This document shows, in pieces, positions 25,704 to 33,280 of a DNA stretch of 64,000 nt. A program made the translations under genes and the position numbers. The first letter of the stretch is position 1; each line of letters opens with the position of its first letter. This DNA comes from Claveliimonas bilis (lineage in GTDB: Bacteria; Bacillota; Clostridia; Lachnospirales; Lachnospiraceae), in assembly GCF_020892095.1 (NCBI RefSeq), contig NZ_AP024845.1, positions 186,001 to 250,000 of the forward strand. Reading direction: 5' to 3'. The notes below the pieces were generated by a model. The model ran no database searches, had not been told where the DNA came from, and saw nothing but the letters and a program-made list of their open reading frames with translations.

Positions 25704-28700
25704 TTAATATTCCCTGAAAATCTCCTCTGCCATGACGATTTCTTTCTGATAATCGATCATTGCCTGTTTTCTCTTTGCAGGAGACATGCCAGCCATCGCA
25801 TTGAGTTTGCCGTATTTCCCAATTGCCGGCACTTCCCGGGTCTGTTCCAGGATCCTCTCTTCCTGACGTATGGTTTTCTTTTCTTTTTCCTGTGTTTCCT
25901 GGAAATAATACCGAACTACATCACCCTGATAGAGGATAAAGTCCTTCACATAAATATTTTCATACATAGGCGTCAGGCTTTCGCTCTGATAACCCAGATC
26001 TTCCACAGCATCCTGGCGCATTTTATAGGAGATGCGTACCTTTCCGCCTTTCTTTGCATGATATTCAACCATAACCTTATCATAAAGCTGTGCCTCTCTA
26101 AGCCACTTATCAGGATACTTCAGATAGAACGGGAAAATAATCTGTTTCTCGCACAGCTGTCCCAGTACCTTATGCAAAACTTCCTCCACTTCATGATCAT
26201 ACTCCTTGTCCGAGTAATAATGAAGAAGCGCAATTTTGCAGATATCCGCCAGGCTTTCTCCCAGCCGATACTCGTTGACGATAATCTCAAAAATAGTGTG
26301 GCCCGTTTTCCGCCCGCTAACCAGATATTCCCTGGATACAAAGGCAAGATAGGCCTGTTTCAGACGGAAATAAGCATTTCCGTTCAGATAATACTCAACA
26401 AAAATCTCTTCCTCCTGAAACATATCTTCTGAAAAGAGCATCTGTGTAATGATCCTCTCTCCCAGCTTCCCTTCCTGGATTCCATAATCCTTCGCTGTTT
26501 TCCAAAGAGCTTTCATATCTTTTGTTGCTCCACAGAAGAAATTAACAAGATAGGTAAGGGTCACTTTATCATACTGCTGTCTCTTAAACAGTTCAAAGCA
26601 AAGATACAGAAGAAATTCATCTTCTTCATAATTCTCTTCGCGTATACGTTTGCTGCAAAGCTGAAATACCTCTTTTTCCTCAAATTCTTCCAGCCCTTTC
26701 ATACGGAGGTTTTCAAATGTCACCTCTTCTTTTTGCCCTTCTCCTCCCCAGTTATTGATATGGGACAGATACTTTTTGCACATTTCCAGATATCTGGGTT
26801 CGTAAAAAAGGCGTCTTGTCTCATAAACAATGGAATCTGTATGGTGCTGCCCTTCCATAGACTCCCATACGATCCGCGCCTCTTTGTCATAAAGATAGAC
26901 AATTGCTCCCCCTTCTGTATAAGGAACTCTCTGTTTCACTGTTCCGTCTTTTTCGATCACAAGAACACATTTCATCCCCTGCACCTTAGTTGTCACTTCA
27001 TATGCATAACAAATGTCCCTCATCGCTTCCAGACGTTCGCCTGTCATTTCTTCCTCTGTACAGAATCTTTTATAAATCACCTTCAGAGAATCATTGATAT
27101 GTCTTTTGACAAGCTGATCCCATGCAAATTCTACCATTTGTTCCCGATAACTGATATACAGATCACTTGCATACTGTTCATAGGTAATAAGGTTGGCATA
27201 CAAAAGCGCCGCCTTCTTATAATCCAGATTATTTCCATGCATAAAATAGAGGAAAATGGATCTGGGAAGCGCTTCCCTCACCCGGTCCTCCTCAATGGTT
27301 TCCATGTAATACTCATAGAGCTGTGCAATTTTAAGCTCTGCATCTACCGCTCTCTGATACCATACAAAATATCTCTGCTGCATCTTATTCCCTTTAATAA
27401 GAAGCGTGCAGATCGCATTCAGTATCATCGGCTCCTCATACATTTCATAGATCCTCTCCAGGATCCGGAACAGTCCGCTGTCATAGTGCTTCTGCTGACT
27501 GGCAAGGTTGGCCACATAAAGAGCCAGCTCTCTCGTAATAAGCCGGTATTTTGTAGCAAAATTAAGCACATGCAGTTCAAATTTTCCCAGCTTTTTCAAA
27601 AGATTGCTTCGGTCCTGATAACACAGATATGCTTTCTGGTAAAAAAGAACATGATTCGCGCCATATGAATAAAACTGCTGTTCCAAGACTTTGATCCGCC
27701 TGTAGGAATCCCTGTACTGCGGATCCAGCATCAACAGCATAGCCAGAAGCGCCCAGGAATCCTGATGCCGAAGATAGGTCTTTCCGATTTCATCAATCAC
27801 CCTCTCCACATGATTTCCGGTCTGCCGGATCAATGCGGTGAGGAAAAGATAGTAGGCGTTTGTTGTGGGATCTTTTCCAATAGCAAAACGATTGTAATTA
27901 TAATTTTCCAGAATCCACTTTGCCTCTTCCATGCGGTCGCCCTTAATATAAATATGCGCCTGAAACAGCTGCAAAGAATCATCCATCGGCGCGTAGTTCC
28001 GCATTTTTTTTGATTTTTCTATGGCGCTGTCAACCCAGCTGTTAATATCAATCCTTCCTGCCTCACACGCCACATATTCCTTCAGGATTTGTGCCATAAG
28101 AAATTCGATTTCCCGATGATTCTCATCATATTCTCCATTTTGCAAAACTTCTACTTCGTAGGTAAGAATTTCATAGGGAGTTACAAGATGAATCTTTCCG
28201 AAATTTCTTCCTGCGTGCAATTTCTCTGCATTGACAACAAATTCCAGCTCGTAAACATTACCGACAAAATCATCTGTCGTAATCTCCGGACGGCTGACTG
28301 TAATAAATCCGCCCTCCGACTCTATTCTCACAGGCATAAATCCCCATGTGTTTTTGATAACAGTCAGGCTCCCTTTTGTAGACTCTTTCAAATCCTCAAA
28401 GAGCATTCCTTCTCCTTGGAGCGTCAGAAAAATACACTCTTTTTGCTTAATTCCGACTAAGAACTCTTCCATGGCCTGCTCATCAAGGGACCATTTTCTC
28501 ATATTATCATATAAATGAAAAACCCGGGGATTTTCATATTTTAAAACTTCATAAAATTCTCTGGAGCGGAACAGCCTCTGCGCCTCTGAAAAGTCTTTGA
28601 TAGCCAGTCTCTTAAAGTCATCTGTGCTCTGCACCTTTCCATAATTTGTCATGACATAGGGTTTTTCTATAATTGCGGTAAAAGGCACTTCAAATTCTCC

Positions 28701-29003
28701 GCCGTTGCACACAATAGAAAATTTTCCCTGCTCCACATGTCCCGGCGTAAGTCCTTTCCCGTCGTACTCGAATTGGATTGTCACAGGGTTTCCTTCAAAG
28801 CCCTGCTCAATGCAGTGCATACGAAAAGAAGACGGATAAACAATTCCTCGTATTGCTCCGTCTGTCCGGCTTTTCATCGTAAAACTTCCCCGGTACACTT
28901 CTCCCTCTCCAATGGTGAGGATCAGACATGTGTCATTAAAGACAATCTCCGGATGTACCACTTGAAAGTCCCCTTTTGAAAATTTTTTAATTTTATTTTT
29001 CAA
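25704..29003 (-). CDS. DUF5717-like giant helical-repeat protein
   Basis: About 1,099 residues. The frame opens at GTG 29012, but that codon touches the SD. TTG 29003 has AGAGG 8 bases upstream and is preferred, though uncertain. No signal peptide. The first 300 residues are beta-rich with repeated sheet-like segments (VFNDTCLILTIGEGEVYRGSF; GKIHLVTPYEILTYEVEVL), perhaps two immunoglobulin-like domains. From about 310 to 900 there is a long run of helical hairpins like an alpha-solenoid (AHIYIKGDRMEEAKWILENY; TYEEAK-like pairs). The C-terminus is basic (SPAKRKQAMIDYQKEIVM). Resembles families annotated DUF5717. Probably a scaffold for the actin-like and TPR partners downstream. Function unknown. 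Confidence 0.75.
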   Translation of the reverse strand: MKNKIKKFSKGDFQVVHPEIVFNDTCLILTIGEGEVYRGSFTMKSRTDGAIRGIVYPSSFRMHCIEQGFEGNPVTIQFEYDGKGLTPGHVEQGKFSIVCNGGEFEVPFTAIIEKPYVMTNYGKVQSTDDFKRLAIKDFSEAQRLFRSREFYEVLKYENPRVFHLYDNMRKWSLDEQAMEEFLVGIKQKECIFLTLQGEGMLFEDLKESTKGSLTVIKNTWGFMPVRIESEGGFITVSRPEITTDDFVGNVYELEFVVNAEKLHAGRNFGKIHLVTPYEILTYEVEVLQNGEYDENHREIEFLMAQILKEYVACEAGRIDINSWVDSAIEKSKKMRNYAPMDDSLQLFQAHIYIKGDRMEEAKWILENYNYNRFAIGKDPTTNAYYLFLTALIRQTGNHVERVIDEIGKTYLRHQDSWALLAMLLMLDPQYRDSYRRIKVLEQQFYSYGANHVLFYQKAYLCYQDRSNLLKKLGKFELHVLNFATKYRLITRELALYVANLASQQKHYDSGLFRILERIYEMYEEPMILNAICTLLIKGNKMQQRYFVWYQRAVDAELKIAQLYEYYMETIEEDRVREALPRSIFLYFMHGNNLDYKKAALLYANLITYEQYASDLYISYREQMVEFAWDQLVKRHINDSLKVIYKRFCTEEEMTGERLEAMRDICYAYEVTTKVQGMKCVLVIEKDGTVKQRVPYTEGGAIVYLYDKEARIVWESMEGQHHTDSIVYETRRLFYEPRYLEMCKKYLSHINNWGGEGQKEEVTFENLRMKGLEEFEEKEVFQLCSKRIREENYEEDEFLLYLCFELFKRQQYDKVTLTYLVNFFCGATKDMKALWKTAKDYGIQEGKLGERIITQMLFSEDMFQEEEIFVEYYLNGNAYFRLKQAYLAFVSREYLVSGRKTGHTIFEIIVNEYRLGESLADICKIALLHYYSDKEYDHEVEEVLHKVLGQLCEKQIIFPFYLKYPDKWLREAQLYDKVMVEYHAKKGGKVRISYKMRQDAVEDLGYQSESLTPMYENIYVKDFILYQGDVVRYYFQETQEKEKKTIRQEERILEQTREVPAIGKYGKLNAMAGMSPAKRKQAMIDYQKEIVMAEEIFREY

Positions 29004-29053
29004 GCCTTCCACCTCTTCTTGCGTTGCATTTTTCTTTAAACATACTATAATGG

Positions 29054-29083
29054 ATTATAGCATTATTCTGACAAGTATGGCAA
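29054..29083 (-). promoter_or_regulatory. Promoter of the DUF5717-DUF5716-TPR operon
   Basis: Minus-strand TTGCCA (29078-29083), an 18-base spacer and a consensus TATAAT (29054-29059), about 50 bases before the start. It lies in the short divergent gap shared with the aminotransferase gene. Confidence 0.65.
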
Positions 29084-29125
29084 TGCCGTAATCAGAAAAT
29101 ATAGAAGAAATATGGGGGAATTTAT

Positions 29126-30226
29126 ATGCAAAACGCGAAACAGCCCGCTTTTCACGGAAGCGATCTGGAACAGATTGCAGAATATTACAATCTTCCACAA
29201 AAAGAGATCATAAGCTTTGGAGCCAATGTAAACCCGCTGGGACTTTCCGCCCGGGTCAAAGAAAAACTTGCTGAAAATCTGGATATTATTTCCAGATATC
29301 CCGACCGTAATTATACTACTTTAAAGGAAACCATATCCGCGTACTGCAAAATTCCTGTCCAGTACATCGTCACCGGCAACGGCTCCACAGAACTGATCTC
29401 TCTTTTAATCACACAGCTTAAAGCCTCTCATGCAGTCGTTATCGGTCCCACTTATTCTGAATACCAAAGAGAACTTGCCCTTACCGGCGGACATATCTCC
29501 TTCTATACATTAAAAGAATCGGAAAATTTCTGCCTGGATATCAATGATTTTATGGAACAGCTTCCGAAAGATGCAGATCTTATCATTCTATGCAACCCTA
29601 ACAATCCTACTTCTTCCGCTGTCCCTATCTCTGATTTGGAAAACCTCATAGCTTCCTGCCGCAAAAGAGGTGTTTTTGTTATGGTGGATGAGACATATGC
29701 AGAATTTGCCCCTTCTGTAGATGAGATCTCCGCCGTTCCTCTGACTCGCTCTTTCGACAACCTTATGGTTATCCGCGGCGTTTCCAAATTTTTTGCAGCT
29801 CCGGGCCTTCGCCTGGGCTATGGGATCACCAGCAGCAAGGACTTTCTTAAGGCTCTTCAGATTCATCAAAATCCCTGGAGCGTCAGCAGCATTGCTGCCT
29901 TTGCCGGGGAAGAAATGCTGAAGGATACCGGGTATATCGAAAAGACCCGGAACCTTATCTTTTCCGAGAAAAAGCGGATCTGTCAGGTTCTGGACGGCTT
30001 TCAAAATGCCAGATACTATGAGCCTTATGCCAATTTCATTTTAGTGCGTATCGAAAAGGAGGGACTCTCCTCCTTCCAGGTATTTGAGCATGCCATCCGG
30101 CAGAAAATGATGATCCGCGACTGTTCTTCTTTTGAAGAACTGGAGGGAGAATATATCCGTTTCTGTATTATGCGCCCCGAGGATAATGACCGGCTTTTGA
30201 AATGCCTGGGTGAAATTCTTGCATAA
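29126..30226 (+). CDS. PLP-dependent class I/II aminotransferase, CobD/HisC-like
   Basis: 366 residues. One of the few plus-strand genes; GGGGGA lies before the ATG. Fold-type I PLP enzyme: GNGSTELISLL (phosphate loop), CNPNNPT (157-161, Asn binding PLP), VDETYAEF (Asp188), and the Schiff-base Lys221 in GVSKFFAAPGLRLGYG. These fit the group containing L-threonine-phosphate decarboxylase (CobD) and histidinol-phosphate aminotransferase. No cobalamin or histidine genes are near, so the substrate is undecided. The opening FHGSDLEQIAEYYNL and SFGANVNPLGL are more like CobD. The gene is monocistronic with its own terminator. Confidence 0.85.
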   Translation: MQNAKQPAFHGSDLEQIAEYYNLPQKEIISFGANVNPLGLSARVKEKLAENLDIISRYPDRNYTTLKETISAYCKIPVQYIVTGNGSTELISLLITQLKASHAVVIGPTYSEYQRELALTGGHISFYTLKESENFCLDINDFMEQLPKDADLIILCNPNNPTSSAVPISDLENLIASCRKRGVFVMVDETYAEFAPSVDEISAVPLTRSFDNLMVIRGVSKFFAAPGLRLGYGITSSKDFLKALQIHQNPWSVSSIAAFAGEEMLKDTGYIEKTRNLIFSEKKRICQVLDGFQNARYYEPYANFILVRIEKEGLSSFQVFEHAIRQKMMIRDCSSFEELEGEYIRFCIMRPEDNDRLLKCLGEILA

Positions 30227-30275
30227 AAACAGTAGGATACACCTTTCTAAGCAGAGGCGTATCCTACTGTTTCTG
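30227..30275. terminator. Bidirectional terminator between convergent genes
   Basis: AAACAGTAGGATAC (30227-30240) pairs perfectly with GTATCCTACTGTTT (30259-30272). The hairpin starts at the stop of the plus-strand aminotransferase and also faces the minus-strand SnoaL-like gene. Confidence 0.85.
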
Positions 30276-30310
30276 TCCTTTACAGAAAATACTACAAACT
30301 GTCCGTCATA

Positions 30311-30865
30311 TTACTCCTGTCCACAGCGCCATTCTTCCCAGGATTTCGGTGTCCAGCCTTCAGGAACATCGTAATCCTCCAGTTCTCCTTCCATTTTCCG
30401 ATATCCGATCCGCATTGTACTGATCCGCCAGATACCGTCTTCACACTTGCGGAAATCATCACAGTATACCGAAAATCCTTCAGCGGTCTGTTTGCTTTCC
30501 CGGTAGGTATTGTTATCCTCATAAAGGAAAATTCCCCTTGCCTCTGTATCGCTTATAAGCCAGATCAACGGATTATGGCTCATATGCATTGTCATCATAT
30601 TCCGATTGACATACTTGGATCTCATTGCCTGATCCTTTGGAGCTGTTTTATTTTCCACATAGCACCGGTAGGTGAAGTCTTCTGTAAACAGATCACAGAT
30701 ATATTCCTCTTTTTTCATATCCATAGCCCAATAATAAAAGAACTGGGCATCTATGATCTTCTGCCTCTCACAGAGCTGCTGCGGCGTATAACTCTGGCTT
30801 CTGGCATGTTTCATAACTTCTACTACCATTTTTTTAATTGTCATATCCTGCTTAATTACTTTCAT
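30311..30865 (-). CDS. SnoaL/NTF2-like protein resembling bile acid 7-alpha-dehydratase (BaiE)
   Basis: 184 residues, a single NTF2-like cone domain with no signal peptide. Compared from memory with BaiE, the residues reported as catalytic can be lined up: Tyr44 and Asp49 (FFYYWAMDMKKEE; Tyr30/Asp35 with the same spacing of five) and His94 (TMHMSHNPLIWL; His83 in SMHMGHTPEI). The following region GIFLYEDNNTY also resembles the BaiE strand RWYLEDNLIF. A dehydratase on a steroid-like or other CoA/cyclic substrate is therefore possible. SnoaL folds are common and many are not dehydratases. It lies 95 bases downstream of the BaiCD/BaiH-like flavoenzyme on the same strand. Confidence 0.7.
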   Translation of the reverse strand: MKVIKQDMTIKKMVVEVMKHARSQSYTPQQLCERQKIIDAQFFYYWAMDMKKEEYICDLFTEDFTYRCYVENKTAPKDQAMRSKYVNRNMMTMHMSHNPLIWLISDTEARGIFLYEDNNTYRESKQTAEGFSVYCDDFRKCEDGIWRISTMRIGYRKMEGELEDYDVPEGWTPKSWEEWRCGQE

Positions 30866-30905
30866 TTTCTTCTCCCTTCTTTGCCTTTCCGATCATTCTT
30901 TTTTT

Positions 30906-30950
30906 ACGAAATCGCCAGCAGATCCAAAAGAATCTGTTGGCGATTTTCGT
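30906..30950. terminator. Strong hairpin between the flavoenzyme and the SnoaL-like gene
   Basis: Near-perfect arms ACGAAATCGCCAGCAGAT (30906-30923) and ATCTGTTGGCGATTTTCGT (30932-30950). On the minus strand the 3' arm ends GATTTCGT without a long T-run, so it may attenuate transcription and not stop it. Confidence 0.5.
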
Positions 30951-30960
30951 TCCCCGATTT

Positions 30961-32898
30961 TTATATTTCCAATGCGGCAAGATAGGCTTCATAAATCGTA
31001 TCCAGAGCCTTTCTTGCCCGTTTTGCGTCGCCGATCACATATACCGGTATTCCCAGCCTTTCACAGCATTCCTGGAGATCTGTACTGTCTTTTGCCCGGG
31101 AACCAGTAGCAATCACCACATAGTCCGCCGGAACTTCCATCGTTTCTCCCTTTACTTCCAGCACAACACTTTTTTCCCGAATTTCCTTACATGCTGCATT
31201 TACAATCTGGTGAATATGTCCTTGTTCCAGCTGGATCTGTACCGCTGTTTTCCTCATATGTCCCAGATCGATCCCAATACCCTCGCGCATTTCAACTACT
31301 GTCACATGGCAGCCCCGGCGCTCCAGATGCTCTGAGACTTCCAATCCTACCAGACCTCCGCCGATCACTACAACATTTCCGCTCATGGGAACTTTAGTTC
31401 CCGAGAGTACCTCTTTAGAACTCATAACATTTGCCTGATCAATACCTGCTATCGGTGGAACAAAAGGCACTGAACCAACTGCAACAACGACGACATCCGG
31501 CTTTTCCTTCTCAATAACTTCTGCAGTCACTTCGGTATTCAGGAAAATATCAATCCCTGACTCCATCGCTTTCTGGGCAGCCATTCTTCCGGCCATGCCA
31601 AAGTCATCCTTCCTCGGCGCGGTCCCCGCAAGCACAAACTGACCTCCCAGGGTTCCAGTTTTTTCATAAATAGCAGGTTTGTGTCCTCTTTGCTGAAGGA
31701 TATCCGCAATTTCCAGTCCGGCAATTCCACCGCCTGCAATCATGACACGTTTCGGTTTTTCGGCAGCCTGAACTTTCAGTTCTTCTTCCTCTCCTACCGC
31801 CGGATTTCTCATACAGCTGATATGATCTTTCTCCGGGTTGATAAAATAATCATAACACCCTTGGTCGCATCCCACACAATAATTAATCTGAGCCAGCTTG
31901 CCTTCCTTTGCTTTTTTACAGAAGTAAGGATCTGCCAGCTGTGCGCGGGACATGGCGATCAGGTCGGCTTTGTCCTCCTCCAGGATTTCTTCAGCAAACC
32001 CCGGCGTATTGATACGTCCGGACGGCATTGTCAACATTCCTGTCTCCTTTCGAATACGGGAAGCCGGCCCTACATTTATTCCTTTAGGAAGATCAATCGG
32101 AGGAATTTCATAAATCTGGGCACGGGTCAGGAAATTACCTCTGGAAATGTTCAGAACATCCACTCCCTCCCGGCCTGCCAGCTTACAAAATTCAATAACC
32201 TCCCCCTCTGTCAGACCATTTTCCAGATAATCGTCATGGCAGACAATCCTCATGAAAAGAGGCATCCCTTCCGGAATATTCTGACGAATAGCCCGGATAC
32301 ATTCCAAAGGAAATCTGCATCTGTTTTCAAAGCTACCTCCGTATTCATCTGTCCGGTGATTTATGCCTCCTGACAGAAAAACATGGGGCAGGTAGGTGTG
32401 CGCTGCATGAAATTCTACAGCGTCCATTCCTGCCTGTGCAGCTCTTCTGGCAGCTTCGCCATAAGCTTTCACAATGGAATGGATCCGTTCTTTACTCATT
32501 CCTTTTATACTTACTTTCCGTGAAAGCCTCATTTTTGAGGCAACTAAAATTTCAGCATCCGGATCGCTTCCCACAGCCAGCGACCCCTGCCACAGCTGCG
32601 GGCAGATCTTTCCTCCCGCCTCATGCACTGCATCTGCCAGTTTCTTCATCCCCGGAATATACTTGTCATCGCTCAAGGCAAGGAATCCTTTCGGCGCACT
32701 TGCCGCATCTACAGAACAGACTTCCACCGTATTCAGTCCCACACCGCCACGGGCACGTTCTACATGATATCTGATCAAGCGGTCAGTTACTTCTCTTCCA
32801 TCTCCTCCGACCATCCGGGTCCCCATTCCTGTCATCACTACCCGATTTTCCAACTCCATATCCCGGATACGGATAGGGGAAAACAATCGTTCAAACAT
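30961..32898 (-). CDS. FMN/[4Fe-4S]/FAD NADH:flavin oxidoreductase of the BaiCD/BaiH/2,4-dienoyl-CoA reductase family
   Basis: 645 residues. An N-terminal old-yellow-enzyme barrel (LFSPIRIRDMELENRVVM; EFHAAHTYLPHVFLSGGIN; RTDEYGGSFENRCRF) binds FMN. The cluster site CVGCDQGC plus a Cys 12 residues later has the Cx2Cx3Cx11C pattern. After about residue 380 come FAD- and NAD(P)-binding Rossmann domains (IAGGGIAGLEIA; VVIGGGLVGLEVSEHL) and the terminal YVIGDAKRARKA. Length and many segments resemble BaiCD (639) and BaiH (661), which reduce or oxidise the 3-oxo-delta4/delta6 bond of bile-acid CoA esters. Related enzymes act on enoyl-CoAs, enoates and xenobiotics, so the substrate is open. First gene of a pair with the SnoaL-like gene. 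Confidence 0.85.
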   Translation of the reverse strand: MFERLFSPIRIRDMELENRVVMTGMGTRMVGGDGREVTDRLIRYHVERARGGVGLNTVEVCSVDAASAPKGFLALSDDKYIPGMKKLADAVHEAGGKICPQLWQGSLAVGSDPDAEILVASKMRLSRKVSIKGMSKERIHSIVKAYGEAARRAAQAGMDAVEFHAAHTYLPHVFLSGGINHRTDEYGGSFENRCRFPLECIRAIRQNIPEGMPLFMRIVCHDDYLENGLTEGEVIEFCKLAGREGVDVLNISRGNFLTRAQIYEIPPIDLPKGINVGPASRIRKETGMLTMPSGRINTPGFAEEILEEDKADLIAMSRAQLADPYFCKKAKEGKLAQINYCVGCDQGCYDYFINPEKDHISCMRNPAVGEEEELKVQAAEKPKRVMIAGGGIAGLEIADILQQRGHKPAIYEKTGTLGGQFVLAGTAPRKDDFGMAGRMAAQKAMESGIDIFLNTEVTAEVIEKEKPDVVVVAVGSVPFVPPIAGIDQANVMSSKEVLSGTKVPMSGNVVVIGGGLVGLEVSEHLERRGCHVTVVEMREGIGIDLGHMRKTAVQIQLEQGHIHQIVNAACKEIREKSVVLEVKGETMEVPADYVVIATGSRAKDSTDLQECCERLGIPVYVIGDAKRARKALDTIYEAYLAALEI

Positions 32899-33190
32899 TT
32901 TCTTCCTCCTTCTGTATATCTTCCATACTTTCGTGATATTATTGTCTTTTCTTTATCATACTTGATTTTTTTCAGACAATAGAGCCAAAATCCCTTTGCC
33001 TCACTACTATTTAACTGTATGGGAGTGATGCTTTTTCTTACCGATCCGGGTACAATTTTTCCTGTTTTACTATCACATTTTCTTCCCTTTCTCTTTTTTC
33101 CTGTGCTTCTGAAAAAATTTCTCTGAATATGCAGTCTAATTTTTCGTTATTTCCAAAAGAACACTTTGTTAACTATTCTTTTTTTGCTAT
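32899..33190. other. Non-coding gap between flavoenzyme and surface-protein genes
   Basis: AT-rich, pyrimidine-rich on the plus strand. It should hold the minus-strand promoter of the flavoenzyme gene, whose AGAAGGAGG ribosome site is at about 32905. No convincing -35/-10 pair, small ORF or RNA was recognised. Confidence 0.4.
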
Positions 33191-33234
33191 AAAATAACCC
33201 TCCAAACTGATAAATTTTACATCAGTTCGGAGGG
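33191..33234 (-). terminator. Terminator of the large surface-protein gene
   Basis: Minus-strand CCCTCCGAACTGAT (33234-33221) pairs with ATCAGTTTGGAGGG (33211-33198) apart from one mismatch, followed by TTATTTTATAG. It lies 47 bases after the stop codon. Confidence 0.8.
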
Positions 33235-33280
33235 CTGCACAAACTTCGAAATATTTCCTTAAATATAACCTATGATATCA

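Noticed and set aside
26733-27668. 311-codon open frame on the plus strand
   Set aside because: Antisense to the DUF5717-like gene; no domain, no Shine-Dalgarno, and composition typical of a shadow frame.
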